A DNA stretch of 64,000 bases, taken from contig DAMCZI010000012.1 of assembly GCA_032095175.1 (NCBI GenBank), forward strand, positions 1-64,000. Direction: 5' to 3'. Both the position numbers and the translations under genes were made by a program. This document shows, in pieces, positions 1 to 7,913 of the stretch. The notes beneath the pieces are model-generated. The model made no database searches. It was not told where the DNA came from and worked only from the letters and a program-made list of their open reading frames with translations. Position 1 is the first letter of the stretch, and each line of letters begins with the position of its first letter. The DNA is from DAMCZI01 sp032095175 (GTDB taxonomy: Bacteria; Bacillota; Clostridia; Clostridiales; Caloramatoraceae).

Positions 1-183
1 AATGAACGAAGTGTTAGAATTTTGCAGCATATACGAGTTCTCAAAAGTTCTTAGGTTATCGCCATTTTGACATCTTACAACTTCTTTGCGAGCGGAGTAG
101 TCGACGGAAGCAATATTTCTTGACCTTCACGGTCTATTACAGATAAACTTGGGTAGGATGCTACGCATTATCCCTATTACATG

Positions 184-1206
184 CTACAGCAAGAATACAT
201 TTGCCTCCTTGCAGCTTTTAATCATATCATTGGGCCATAGTCCTGCTTGCACTTCTCCTATGTGGGCCTTCCTTAGGAAGAACATGCACATTCTTGATTG
301 GCCTATTCCTCCACCTATTGTATATGGAAGCTTTCCTGAAAGGAGCATGCTGTGGAACTCTCTGGTTTTTCTGTCTTCACAGCCTGAAAGCTTAAGCTGG
401 AGTTCAAGGGTTTCTTCATCTACCCTTATTCCCATTGAAGACATTTCAAGGGCGGTTTCAAGAACTGGATACCAGAATATTATGTCACCATTTAGACTCC
501 AATCATCATAATCAGGGGACCTACCATCATGCTTTTCTCCAGATTTAAGCTCTCCTCCTATCTGCATAAGGAATACTGCTCCTCTTTCCTTTACTATTGC
601 ACTTTCCCTCTCCTTTGGAGTAAGTTTTGGATACATGTCACAAAGCTCCTGTGTGGTTATAAAGGATATTTCCTCTGGAAGAATCATATCAAAATTAGGA
701 TAAAGGCTTATAACATACTGCTCAGTTTCCTTAAAAACCTCATATATGGCTTTAACAATTCCCTTAAGGGTTTCCATCGTTCTTTCCTGTTTTGTAATTA
801 CTCTTTCCCAATCCCATTGATCAACATACATTGAGTGGAAGTTGTCCAAATTCTCATCACGTCTTATTGCATTCATGTCAGTATATATGCCCTGACCTGG
901 TTCAAATCCATATCTATGCAGAGCCATTCTCTTCCACTTTGCAAGGGATTGTACTATTTCAATGTTGGAGTTTTCAATTCCAAGAGCATCAAAGGATACT
1001 GGTCTTTCAACTCCATTTAAGTTATCATTTAATCCTGTTTCTGACTTAACAAACAAAGGAGCAGATACCCTTGTTATATTTAATCTTTTTTCAAGACCAT
1101 CTTCGAAAAGATCCTTTATTTTCTTTATTGCAACCTGTGTTTCCCTTAGACCAAGCTTTGATGAATAATCTTCAGGAATGATTAAACCACTTTTAAAAAA
1201 TTTCAT
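184..1206 (-). CDS. asnA: Aspartate--ammonia ligase AsnA
   Basis: Cytosolic enzyme that makes asparagine from aspartate, ammonia and ATP (AMP-forming). The 340-residue product has the length of the AsnA family (about 330) and reads as AsnA along its whole length, for example VWVEDD-like regions being absent and VDQWDWERVI, DGRSPDYDDW and YTIGGGIGQSRMCMF being present, as expected for this class-II synthetase-like fold. The reading frame stays open to 1260, but the ATG at 1206 follows a clear GGAGG and begins MKFFKSGLIIP, the usual AsnA start. A T-box leader with an Asn codon lies directly upstream, so the gene is expected to rise when uncharged tRNA-Asn accumulates. It is monocistronic here. 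Identification is firm. Confidence 0.96.
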   Translation of the reverse strand: MKFFKSGLIIPEDYSSKLGLRETQVAIKKIKDLFEDGLEKRLNITRVSAPLFVKSETGLNDNLNGVERPVSFDALGIENSNIEIVQSLAKWKRMALHRYGFEPGQGIYTDMNAIRRDENLDNFHSMYVDQWDWERVITKQERTMETLKGIVKAIYEVFKETEQYVISLYPNFDMILPEEISFITTQELCDMYPKLTPKERESAIVKERGAVFLMQIGGELKSGEKHDGRSPDYDDWSLNGDIIFWYPVLETALEMSSMGIRVDEETLELQLKLSGCEDRKTREFHSMLLSGKLPYTIGGGIGQSRMCMFFLRKAHIGEVQAGLWPNDMIKSCKEANVFLL

Positions 1207-1299
1207 AATCCATACCTCCAATTTTTCTAAATATAATACTGCAAATTTTACAATTACCAAGCATGGCCATGCTTATAAATCAATGCTGTAAGTAAAATA

Positions 1300-1570
1300 T
1301 ATAATAAAAGGCCCTTCATCCCTATATATAGGGACGAAAGGCTTAACTTCCGCGATACCACCCAAATTAGCAAAACGCTCTCTCAATCAGTACGGAATAT
1401 AAATTCGATACTGTCTGCTCTCTAACGGTGCAGTTCCGCCCAGGTCTACTCTCAATTGATTTCGGCTGGAAACTCCGGGATGTTCTTCAATGCAATCCTT
1501 CATACCGATCTCTCACCACCATCGGCTCGCTTTAATTATCTACCACATTTACTCTTCCCATCACAGTTTT
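1300..1570 (-). promoter_or_regulatory. T-box leader of asnA (tRNA-Asn responsive)
   Basis: The minus strand between 1570 and 1305 carries the T-box landmarks in order: GATGGGAAGAGTA at the base of stem I, a stem I with paired GCCGATGG/ATCGGT-type arms, the conserved GGAGTTTCCAGC region, the T-box core GGGTGGTATCGCGG at 1350-1363, and a terminator hairpin. An AAC triplet (minus strand 1484-1482), in GAAGAACATCCC, sits where the specifier codon is expected, which fits asnA. Known mechanism: uncharged tRNA pairs with specifier and T-box bulge and favours the antiterminator. The specifier position is inferred by eye, not from a computed fold. Confidence 0.93.
1308..1343 (-). terminator. T-box terminator hairpin upstream of asnA
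   Basis: On the minus strand AAGCCTTTCGTCCC and GGGATGAAGGGCCTTT face each other across a TATATA loop and are followed by a T-rich tract. The 5' arm overlaps the T-box antiterminator region, as required for the switch. Confidence 0.85.
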
Positions 1571-1658
1571 ATATTATTTAAAATTATACGACCATATATT
1601 AATCCTGTCAATATGTTTTTGCAAGTTTTATAAATCCATCTTGCAATATCTCCGATAC

Positions 1659-3677
1659 TTAAATATTAAATACCTTTACTTCTCTGGATGAAAGTTCTGA
1701 TTTTAATACTATATGGTCATTCTTTTCAATACTAAAATCTATAGTTTTCTCACCCTTTCTTGAAATCTCTCTAATTTCAACAGGGTTAAGCTTTGGAGCA
1801 TAAAGACTTATTTCATCAATATCATCATCGGAGCAGTTGCAGAGCATAATATAATCCTTACTCTCTTTATTATAGTGATATAAGGATACATAGGGAGCAT
1901 CCTCAATAAATATAGGGTTTTCAAATCCCTTGATATTCTTGATTATATCCTTCACAATTTCCTGCCTTGTTGTGTTAAGGTGGGAGTCAAATCCCTCACT
2001 GAATCTTCCATATGGAAGTATTAGCACTCTGCCATTATAAACTGCCATTCCTGGTCCAACAACCTTCAAGTAAGGACTCATAACTTCAGTTATTTTATAT
2101 ATATTTTCATCATATTCTATTTCAAGATAATGTCCTGCAGAAACCTGGGAAGATATTCTGGCTTCCTTTATTCCACAGTATTCTTTCCCATTGCATACCT
2201 GTTCAAATGCCTGGTGGCCGGAATCCTGTGAATACCACTTTGCACTTTTTATTCCTGCATATTTGCCGTATCCCATGCTGTAAAGTGTGTGTGCAGCATC
2301 TCCCTCAAGGATTACAAAGTTGTTTTCGAATAAATCTCTTATTTCGTCTTCTGTCATGTTTTTAAAATACTGTCCGGAAACTGCAGTAATTTCTCCCTTC
2401 TGTCCCTTTTCCCTGCTGTATAAATTTGAAATGCCATAGGAGGAAAGGATTGATGCCCAGAAGGTTTCCTTAGGATATAGCTCCCTCATCTCCTTGCCCT
2501 CGCTGGTTTCAAGGGTATATGAAGATTTAGGGTTAAAAAGAACTTTTACCCCTTTTTCATTCTCTCTATTAAGGTCAAGAGCCTTTACCTTCAGTAGAAA
2601 ATCCTTGCTGGAAGCTAAAACTCTTTGATAGCCTTCCCTTTTCATTATTCCATTTCCCATCATATCAAATATGTTAAGGGTGATTCCAGATGCAGAAAGC
2701 GCAAGGGATGTTTCAATCTGAAAACGAGTAAACGCCCTGGATTTACTAAATCTCGTATGTGGAAAGCTTTCGAGCTCTGGATAAAGCTCTGTTTTTTCAG
2801 TTACAGCTGCAGCTGTCATCCTTGATGCTGCTGAGAAATTTACAAGGTATCTTTGAAGAGTTGCTGTGCTGTATGCTGGAAGGTGTGGTCTGTTTACAGG
2901 GTTGTTATCTCCTGCAAGTCCCCTTAATATCCCTTCCCAATCCCTGCCCTCTGCACAATGAACCTGTGGGTATGAACTCATTAATCCTATCTTTGTATCC
3001 GGTGATACCCTGTGAACTGCCTGTCCAATCATTTCTGCAAGCTCCACAAGGGTGTCTCTGCATGTATCAAGCCATATCTTTCTATATGGATGAGGACTGC
3101 CTGGTTTTAAAATGCCTTCAAGGAACTCCTCCCTGGTAAGCTTTTTTCCTGCTCTTCTTGAATACTCCTCCATATGTTTTTCACAGAAACATCCTCCCCA
3201 AATAAGAGGCGCATGATTATGAAATCTAAAATCATCCTCGACCCATACCATATTTGGTTTTATAGAGGCATAATATGTATACATTTCAGCTATATATTTT
3301 CTCCAATCACTGCACAAAGGACACGCAGTCGTAGTTGAAGGGTTTCCATATGGATCTACCATTGTATTGAAATTCTGTCCGTCCTTAAGCCTTCTTCCTC
3401 TATCTGCATGAAGCATTGTAATCCATGGATTTATTGATGTTGTTACCCCTATCTTAGCAAGCTTATCTTTTGTATGAGCTATAAGCTCCATCCATGGAGT
3501 TGTTTCCTCCATTGTGAGGTGTCCCTGATTAAGCTCTTCACAGTTAATAAAAAACATTACATCATCTATTTGGGCATCACTACAAAATTGGATAAGCTCC
3601 TCAAGCCTTTCCTCCTCATGGTGTCCAGGTTGAACTGCAAATCTTAATATGTACTTAAAGTCTTTGCTTTTCCCCAT
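1659..3677 (-). CDS. Putative TIM-barrel glycoside hydrolase-like protein
   Basis: A 672-residue protein without a signal peptide, so probably cytosolic. I do not recognise a named family with certainty. The N-terminal half reads as a TIM barrel: a conserved acidic VEDDFRFHNH stretch around residue 150, a Cys-containing GGCFCEKH segment just after it, and an ELESFPHTRFSKS segment around residue 305 that resembles the acid/nucleophile strand of GH42-like enzymes. A middle alpha/beta part and a beta-rich C-terminus (YNGRVLILPYG, then DHIVLKSELS) would fit the trimerisation and beta-sandwich domains of such enzymes. The frame is open from 3719, but AGGAGGG before the ATG at 3677 selects that start and leaves a 10-bp gap to the upstream membrane-protein gene. 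The glycosidase call is inference. Confidence 0.6.
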   Translation of the reverse strand: MGKSKDFKYILRFAVQPGHHEEERLEELIQFCSDAQIDDVMFFINCEELNQGHLTMEETTPWMELIAHTKDKLAKIGVTTSINPWITMLHADRGRRLKDGQNFNTMVDPYGNPSTTTACPLCSDWRKYIAEMYTYYASIKPNMVWVEDDFRFHNHAPLIWGGCFCEKHMEEYSRRAGKKLTREEFLEGILKPGSPHPYRKIWLDTCRDTLVELAEMIGQAVHRVSPDTKIGLMSSYPQVHCAEGRDWEGILRGLAGDNNPVNRPHLPAYSTATLQRYLVNFSAASRMTAAAVTEKTELYPELESFPHTRFSKSRAFTRFQIETSLALSASGITLNIFDMMGNGIMKREGYQRVLASSKDFLLKVKALDLNRENEKGVKVLFNPKSSYTLETSEGKEMRELYPKETFWASILSSYGISNLYSREKGQKGEITAVSGQYFKNMTEDEIRDLFENNFVILEGDAAHTLYSMGYGKYAGIKSAKWYSQDSGHQAFEQVCNGKEYCGIKEARISSQVSAGHYLEIEYDENIYKITEVMSPYLKVVGPGMAVYNGRVLILPYGRFSEGFDSHLNTTRQEIVKDIIKNIKGFENPIFIEDAPYVSLYHYNKESKDYIMLCNCSDDDIDEISLYAPKLNPVEIREISRKGEKTIDFSIEKNDHIVLKSELSSREVKVFNI

Positions 3678-3687
3678 TGTATCCCTC

Positions 3688-4365
3688 CTAATTAATCCTT
3701 GGTTCTTTCCTTTTTCCAAGAGCTAATATTCCTCCCAGAGCAATGGATAAAAATGCTGCAACAAGCACTCTGTATTGGGCTGGAAGTATAAAAGTAACTG
3801 TATGTGCTGGTATCCAGAAGAAAGGAATTGTTTTAAGTACTACAAAACTTATGTAGCCATACCAATCTATTGTTTTAATAACATCTATAAGCTTTACTTT
3901 AAATATATTCCCTATTCTTCCTTCACCTAAGTCTATATAGGTATCTGTAATTCTATGAAGTGCCATAAAGGTTGGCCCGAAAATGAGGTTCATAAGTGTG
4001 CTTGTAAAAAATGCAAAAATAAGATTTTTTAGTACCGGATTGCTTCCTCCAGAGGGAAGAAGTCCCTTCTTTATTGTTCCGGCAACTCCATTTGCAAACA
4101 AATCAAATACCAATGAAAAAGCCATACCTATAAAGCCCCATACAATGAACTTGTATATAAGCCCCGCAGGTTTTTTATAGTTGCCTGTAGCAATCCTTAT
4201 TGCAAGCATTTCCCCCATTGTTGCAAGAATTGATACCTTTATAAATCCCATTATGTATGGATGTTCATTAGTTAATCTAATAAACTCCACATGTGTCACT
4301 GGATAAACAAGAATAAAAATAATAGCTAAAAGTATTACTAACCATAAAAAATCTCCCTTTTTCAT
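3688..4365 (-). CDS. Integral membrane protein, possibly Mpv17/PMP22-like
   Basis: A 225-residue protein with about five hydrophobic segments (starting near residues 8, 35, 70, 110 and 175). The ATG at 4365 follows TAAGGGGG by seven bases; ATGs further upstream have no ribosome-binding site. The C-terminal part, WYGYISFVVLKTIPFFWIP followed by TFILPAQYRVLVAA, loosely resembles the W-P-x-Q-x-x-N-F region of Mpv17/PMP22 proteins, but the match is weak and I would not transfer a function. It is the first gene of a two-gene unit with the putative glycosidase 10 bp downstream, so a role in handling that enzyme's substrate is conceivable but unproven. Confidence 0.6.
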   Translation of the reverse strand: MKKGDFLWLVILLAIIFILVYPVTHVEFIRLTNEHPYIMGFIKVSILATMGEMLAIRIATGNYKKPAGLIYKFIVWGFIGMAFSLVFDLFANGVAGTIKKGLLPSGGSNPVLKNLIFAFFTSTLMNLIFGPTFMALHRITDTYIDLGEGRIGNIFKVKLIDVIKTIDWYGYISFVVLKTIPFFWIPAHTVTFILPAQYRVLVAAFLSIALGGILALGKRKEPRIN

Positions 4366-4530
4366 TTTCATCCCCCTTAACATAATAATCAATGCTCTTT
4401 TACTCACTAAATCCATATTTTTTCATATAAATTCTTAATATAACATTGAAATTATATCAGAAAACACTGATTAAACATAGAATTTTCAAAAAATTCTTTA
4501 ACTTTATCCTTAGAGGATGTAAAATCACAT

Positions 4531-4573
4531 TATAATAATAAGCCGAAGGCATAGCCTTCGGCTTATTATTATA
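4531..4573. terminator. Perfect hairpin terminator
   Basis: Twenty bases at 4531-4550 (ending AAGCCGAAGGC) are perfectly complementary to 4554-4573 around an ATA loop, with AT-rich flanks on both sides. It follows the lipoprotein gene that ends at 4578 and should work in either direction. Confidence 0.9.
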
Positions 4574-4577
4574 ATGC

Positions 4578-5282
4578 TTATTCTCTATAGCTTATATTTC
4601 CACCGTTTATTTCCTCTACATGATCAAAACCGATTTCTTTGTCATTGTATAAAAACTTAACTCCATCAACCCATTCTCCCTTATATTCCTTTTGCAGAAA
4701 AGTCTCAATAAGGGTTGTTGATGTCATTGTTCCACCAGATGAACCTTGAAAATATCCTACCGCCCAGCTCTTTCCTTTAAATTTTGATGTATCAGCTATT
4801 CCCTTATTTTCCGGCGCTTCCTCAAGGTTTATAATTGCAACGCTTCTACCATCAACATCCTCTATTTTTACAACCTCAATCGGAAGATCAGAGAAATGCT
4901 GCTTGGATAGAGTTTCAGCAACATAATCCAGTTTTTCTTCAAGAGTTTTGTCCCTAGGAAGTAGGGTATACACTTCAACTTCTCTCTTGTATGTATCTAT
5001 ATTAGCTGTATAAATAGGAATTATATCAAAACCGCTCTTTTTCCCACTCTTTGCAAGTTGCTCTAAAATATCTAATTGTTTATTAAGCCTTCCCTGGCAC
5101 ATTCCTAACTGCTCTTCAAGAGCCTTCTTTTCATTTTCAAGTTTAGTGTTTTTCTCCTTTAATGCTGTTATCTCTTGATTTAGTTGGTTATTACCATCCT
5201 TAGAAGTAGGCTTGGAACAACCTGCAAATACCATCGTACATAAAGTAAGCACACAGATTATCCTTAAAATATGCTTTTTCAT
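4578..5282 (-). CDS. Lipoprotein with GerMN-like C-terminal domain
   Basis: A 234-residue lipoprotein: hydrophobic signal peptide with the lipobox MVFAGC (Cys around residue 21), a predicted coiled coil (about residues 38-75, with EKNTKLENEKKALEEQ), then a globular domain of about 130 residues. That domain (DKTLEEKLDYVAETL, SVAIINLEE, STTLIETFLQ, VKFLYNDKE) follows the pattern of GerMN domains, which occur in sporulation and germination lipoproteins and in some envelope proteins. The ATG at 5282 follows GGAG; the upstream in-frame ATG has no site. The gene is monocistronic, with a perfect hairpin just after the stop. Family assignment is probable; the biological role is unknown. Confidence 0.75.
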   Translation of the reverse strand: MKKHILRIICVLTLCTMVFAGCSKPTSKDGNNQLNQEITALKEKNTKLENEKKALEEQLGMCQGRLNKQLDILEQLAKSGKKSGFDIIPIYTANIDTYKREVEVYTLLPRDKTLEEKLDYVAETLSKQHFSDLPIEVVKIEDVDGRSVAIINLEEAPENKGIADTSKFKGKSWAVGYFQGSSGGTMTSTTLIETFLQKEYKGEWVDGVKFLYNDKEIGFDHVEEINGGNISYRE

Positions 5283-5464
5283 AAAATCATCTCCTACCAT
5301 TTGTGGTGATTATTAAAATTATATCACATTTTCTGCTTAAAAAAAGCCTGGAGGCTATAAACCTTTACACTTTTGTATCACTATTTCTATCATAGAAGTG
5401 TTTATATTGGGCTAAATGGTACTTTAAAAGTACTAGTCTACTGTCATCAACCTTGTATAAAACT

Positions 5465-5500
5465 ACCTCCTGTTAAGATGATATCACCTTAACAGGAGGT
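5465..5500 (-). terminator. Terminator of cysS
   Basis: ACCTCCTGTTAAG (5465-5477) pairs perfectly with CTTAACAGGAGGT (5488-5500) around a ten-base loop, immediately after the cysS stop codon. Confidence 0.85.
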
Positions 5501-5506
5501 TTAATA

Positions 5507-6913
5507 TTACTTTAGCTTCCAGGTTGTTCCTTCCTTTGTGTCCAAAAGCTCTATTCCCATTTCACTTAATTCGTTTCTTATTTCATCAGCTCTTGCCCAA
5601 TTCTTAGACTTTCTTGCTTCTTTTCTTTCTTCAATTAGTTTTTCTATAAGTTCTTCATCAACATCAGCCTTAACTTCATCCTTTACTAGAAGATTAAGGG
5701 ATAATACCTTATCAAAATCCTCTATAAGGAACTTCTTTTCACTGTTGTTTAGGCTTTCATCCTTTAGTACATCATAGAGTACTGTAATTGCATTTGGTAT
5801 GTTAAGGTCATCACCTATTTCTGCTGCAAATTTGCTTCTATATGCTTCAACCTTTTCATTATCTATATGGTCTTCTTTATTTATTCCATCTAAGATTGTA
5901 GAAACTTTACTCTTCAGCTTCTTAAATCCGTTTCGTGCATCGTTTAGTGTGTCAAAGCTGAATACAAGCTGCTTTCTATACCTTGACTGAAGGCAGAAAT
6001 ATCTGTAATCCAGAGGGCTGTAGCCTTCTTCTATAAGTCTTGAAACTGTTAAGAACTCCCCACTGGATTTTGACATCTTTCCTCCACCTTCTACAAGGAA
6101 TTCTCCATGCATCCAGTAGTTTACCCACTTGTGTCCAAGGGCTCCTTCTGATTGAGCTATTTCATTTGTATGATGAACTGGTATGTGGTCAACTCCTCCG
6201 CAGTGAATGTCTAATTTCTCTCCAAGATATTTTACAGACATTGTAGAGCATTCCAGATGCCAGCCAGGGAAACCTCTTCCCCATGGTGAATCCCACTGCA
6301 TTATCTGGTTTGTAAACTTTGAATTTGTAAACCATAAAACAAAATCTAGTGGGTTTTTCTTATTTGGGTCAACTTCTATTCTGCTTCCTGCCTGTAATTC
6401 ATCGATTGGTAGATTTGCAAGCTTTGTATAATCCTTAAATTTATCTATTTCATAATATACATTACCATTTGATATATATGTGTATCCCTTTTCTTCGAGT
6501 ATCTTTATGAAATCGATCATATCCTGTATGTGCTCTGTAGCTCTGCATACAACGTTAGGTCTTTTAACATTTAAAAGATTGCAGTCATTAAAAAATGCAT
6601 CTTCATAATATCTTGCAATTTCCCATACGGTTTTATTTTCCCTCTTTGCTCCAAGAGCCATCTTGTCTTCACCCTCATCACTGTCAGACTGAAGGTGTCC
6701 AACATCAGTTACATTCATAACATGTTTTACCTTATATCCAAAGTATTCAAGGGATTTCTTTAAAACATCTTCAAATATATAGGTTCTCAGGTTTCCTATA
6801 TGAGCATAGTTGTAAACTGTAGGTCCGCAAGTATACATTCCTATTTTTCCCTCAGTAATAGGTACAAACTCTTCTTTTTTTCTTGTCATTGTATTATAGA
6901 CATAGAAATTCAT
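5507..6913 (-). CDS. cysS: Cysteinyl-tRNA synthetase
   Basis: Charges tRNA-Cys with cysteine in the cytosol. The 468-residue product has all class-I marks: TCGPTVYNYAHIGNLR with the zinc-ligand Cys and the HIGH motif (as HIGN) at about residues 28-43, WHLECS and the HCGGVDHIPVHH zinc/cysteine site near 205-235, and KMSKSSGEF around 265. The C-terminal helical anticodon region is complete. The ATG at 6913 follows AAGGGAG by eight bases; the in-frame GTG three codons earlier overlaps the site. The leader upstream is exceptional: a peptide gene with six Cys codons in a row, an attenuator-like terminator, an inserted palindrome and a second terminator only 20 bp before the start (see the separate entries). 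Confidence 0.97.
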   Translation of the reverse strand: MNFYVYNTMTRKKEEFVPITEGKIGMYTCGPTVYNYAHIGNLRTYIFEDVLKKSLEYFGYKVKHVMNVTDVGHLQSDSDEGEDKMALGAKRENKTVWEIARYYEDAFFNDCNLLNVKRPNVVCRATEHIQDMIDFIKILEEKGYTYISNGNVYYEIDKFKDYTKLANLPIDELQAGSRIEVDPNKKNPLDFVLWFTNSKFTNQIMQWDSPWGRGFPGWHLECSTMSVKYLGEKLDIHCGGVDHIPVHHTNEIAQSEGALGHKWVNYWMHGEFLVEGGGKMSKSSGEFLTVSRLIEEGYSPLDYRYFCLQSRYRKQLVFSFDTLNDARNGFKKLKSKVSTILDGINKEDHIDNEKVEAYRSKFAAEIGDDLNIPNAITVLYDVLKDESLNNSEKKFLIEDFDKVLSLNLLVKDEVKADVDEELIEKLIEERKEARKSKNWARADEIRNELSEMGIELLDTKEGTTWKLK

Positions 6914-6933
6914 TTGTTTCACTCCCTTTCATC

Positions 6934-6959
6934 AAAAAAAGCTGCACACTCCTGCAGCT
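6934..6959 (-). terminator. Terminator T2 in the cysS leader
   Basis: On the minus strand AGCTGCA (6959-6953), loop GGAGTG, TGCAGCT (6946-6940) and seven T residues (6940-6934). It lies 20 bp before the cysS start codon, so a transcript from the leader promoter must pass it to reach cysS. No competing antiterminator is obvious by eye. Confidence 0.75.
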
Positions 6960-7061
6960 ATATAGGTTGCATTAAAATTCTTACATTTTATCTTTACAAA
7001 CATGCTTAATCTTAAGATGTTTGCAGGGAAGAAATATAATACCGTTTCTGCAACGTATATA
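6959..7061. repeat. Palindromic element of the R2 family inside the cysS leader
   Basis: The arms TATATAGGTTGCATTAAAAT... (6959-7006) and the complement of 7016-7061 (beginning TATATACGTTGCA) form a long imperfect inverted repeat of about 100 bp. The same end sequence (TATATNNGTTGCA), the TTACATTT block and the TTTACAAACA block recur at 32085-32230 and, more degenerate, at 18415-18545. It has no coding capacity and looks like a small non-autonomous mobile or structural element that has come to lie within the cysS 5' leader. Confidence 0.65.
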
Positions 7062-7070
7062 AAACACAAA

Positions 7071-7091
7071 AACCGCAGATATCCTGCGGTT
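7071..7091 (-). terminator. Terminator T1 / attenuator after the Cys leader peptide
   Basis: Minus-strand RNA reads AACCGCAG, loop GAUAU, CUGCGGUU, then UUUGUGUUUU. It begins 34 nt after the leader-peptide stop. Its 5' arm plus one base, CCGCAGG (7089-7083), can alternatively pair over seven contiguous positions (one G-U) with CCUGUGG (7139-7133) inside the last codons of the leader peptide, the geometry of a ribosome-controlled attenuator. Confidence 0.75.
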
Positions 7092-7124
7092 AAAATTATA
7101 AGAAATATCAAACTTCAACTTTCT

Positions 7125-7205
7125 TTAATCACCCACAGGCAGGTCGCATGGATAGATTATTAAATTAGTACATCCACTTAAACAACAACAGCAACAACAT
7201 GTCAT
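7125..7205 (-). CDS. Cysteine-rich leader peptide upstream of cysS (predicted attenuator peptide)
   Basis: A 26-codon ORF starting MTCCCCCCLSGC: residues 3-8 are six consecutive cysteines (TGT TGT TGC TGT TGT TGT), with further Cys at 12 and 20. An excellent GGGGGG lies nine bases before the ATG, and a promoter lies just upstream. The peptide is followed by an intrinsic terminator and then by cysS on the same strand. The simplest reading is a leader peptide whose translation senses Cys-tRNA: stalling at the Cys run would leave the segment at 7139-7133 free to pair with the terminator's 5' arm and allow readthrough into cysS. This is inference from sequence. Alternatives are a metal-binding or ribosomally made modified peptide, but no modifying enzymes are nearby. 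Confidence 0.75.
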   Translation of the reverse strand: MTCCCCCCLSGCTNLIIYPCDLPVGD

Positions 7206-7242
7206 TTTTTTCGACCCCCCATAAAAAATAGTTTATACTTAA

Positions 7243-7270
7243 ATATTACCATAAACCATGTAAAATTCAA
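7243..7270 (-). promoter_or_regulatory. Sigma-A-type promoter of the cysS leader
   Basis: Minus strand TTGAAT (7270-7265), 16-bp spacer, TAATAT (7248-7243). The predicted start near 7235 is about 30 nt before the Cys-rich peptide's ATG. Confidence 0.6.
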
Positions 7271-7320
7271 CACACAAGCTATATAGAATTTTCATTGTAT
7301 ATAGTTTCCACTTTATATCT

Positions 7321-7758
7321 TTATAATTGAACCATCATAACTAGCTCTTCCCACATAATTTCACCTGTCATTTTAAAGCCTAAGCTTTCATACAGCTTTT
7401 GTGCTGTTGAATTATTGGGCTCAATGCTTGTATAGAGTCTAATATTACCATATTTCTTCCTTATCAAATCAAACAATTTTAAAACCGCTGCCCTTCCATA
7501 TCCTTTTCCCTGATACTTTTTATCAACCATTAATCTGCACATTTCCATTCTATTGGTATCAGGGTCTAAATCATACATCAAAAAACCAATCATTTGCTCC
7601 CCATCATAAATACAGAATGGATACAGCTCCTTCCCGAATTGTGCCTCTAAAATTGAATACCAATTTGGAGCTACAAAATCCTCTTGATTATCTGAAACCT
7701 TTAAATCAATACACTCTTCCCAATTATCACTGTTTATTTCTTTTAATATCAGTTCCAT
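7321..7758 (-). CDS. GNAT N-acetyltransferase (diamine/polyamine acetyltransferase-like)
   Basis: A 145-residue GNAT-fold protein that should transfer acetyl from acetyl-CoA. The N-terminus (EINSDNWEECIDLKVSDNQEDFVAPNWYSI) is typical of the SpeG/BltD-like diamine acetyltransferase group. The acetyl-CoA motif is MVDKKYQGKGYGRAAVLKL around residues 78-95, and the C-terminal NNSTAQKLYESLGFK is the usual beta6/alpha4 region. The ATG at 7758 follows GGGGGAAT. It lies directly after a truncated gpmA fragment, and the gpmA promoter may now drive it. The acetyl acceptor cannot be told from sequence. Confidence 0.85.
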   Translation of the reverse strand: MELILKEINSDNWEECIDLKVSDNQEDFVAPNWYSILEAQFGKELYPFCIYDGEQMIGFLMYDLDPDTNRMEMCRLMVDKKYQGKGYGRAAVLKLFDLIRKKYGNIRLYTSIEPNNSTAQKLYESLGFKMTGEIMWEELVMMVQL

Positions 7759-7788
7759 TTTTATTCCCCCATCATTCGTTTAAGAGTC

Positions 7789-7911
7789 TTAAAATATCTT
7801 TCCTGCCTCTTCTATGCCTCTTTCTGAAAGATCAACATCCGCACATCCTGTAAACCTGTTTTCCTTGTTCCACTGGCTCTCCCCATGTCTTACCAGTACA
7901 GACTTTTTCAT
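7789..7911 (-). pseudogene. 5' remnant of a phosphoglycerate mutase gene (gpmA-like)
   Basis: Forty codons starting MKKSVLVRHGESQWNKENRF and continuing to ADVDLSERG are unmistakably the N-terminus of cofactor-dependent phosphoglycerate mutase, including the RHGE catalytic His motif and the RFTG..DVDLSE.G block. The frame then stops (IF-TAA) about 200 codons early, and the acetyltransferase gene follows 30 bp later with its own ribosome-binding site. The start retains an AAGGGG site. The remaining mutase is not found in the window, so this is a deletion remnant. It could still be translated, but the product could not fold as a mutase. Confidence 0.85.
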
Positions 7912-7913
7912 CT

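Noticed and set aside
1..183. Possible gene end or RNA gene at the window edge
   Set aside because: One frame is open for 17 codons and the sequence has a GC-richer stretch, but nothing matches a known RNA or protein family, and the edge cuts off any context.
149..511. Open frame antisense to asnA
   Set aside because: Shadow frame inside a firmly identified gene.
6959..7061. T-box in the cysS leader
   Set aside because: No GGGTGGNACCGCGG-type core or stem-I landmarks on the minus strand, unlike the clear T-box of asnA.
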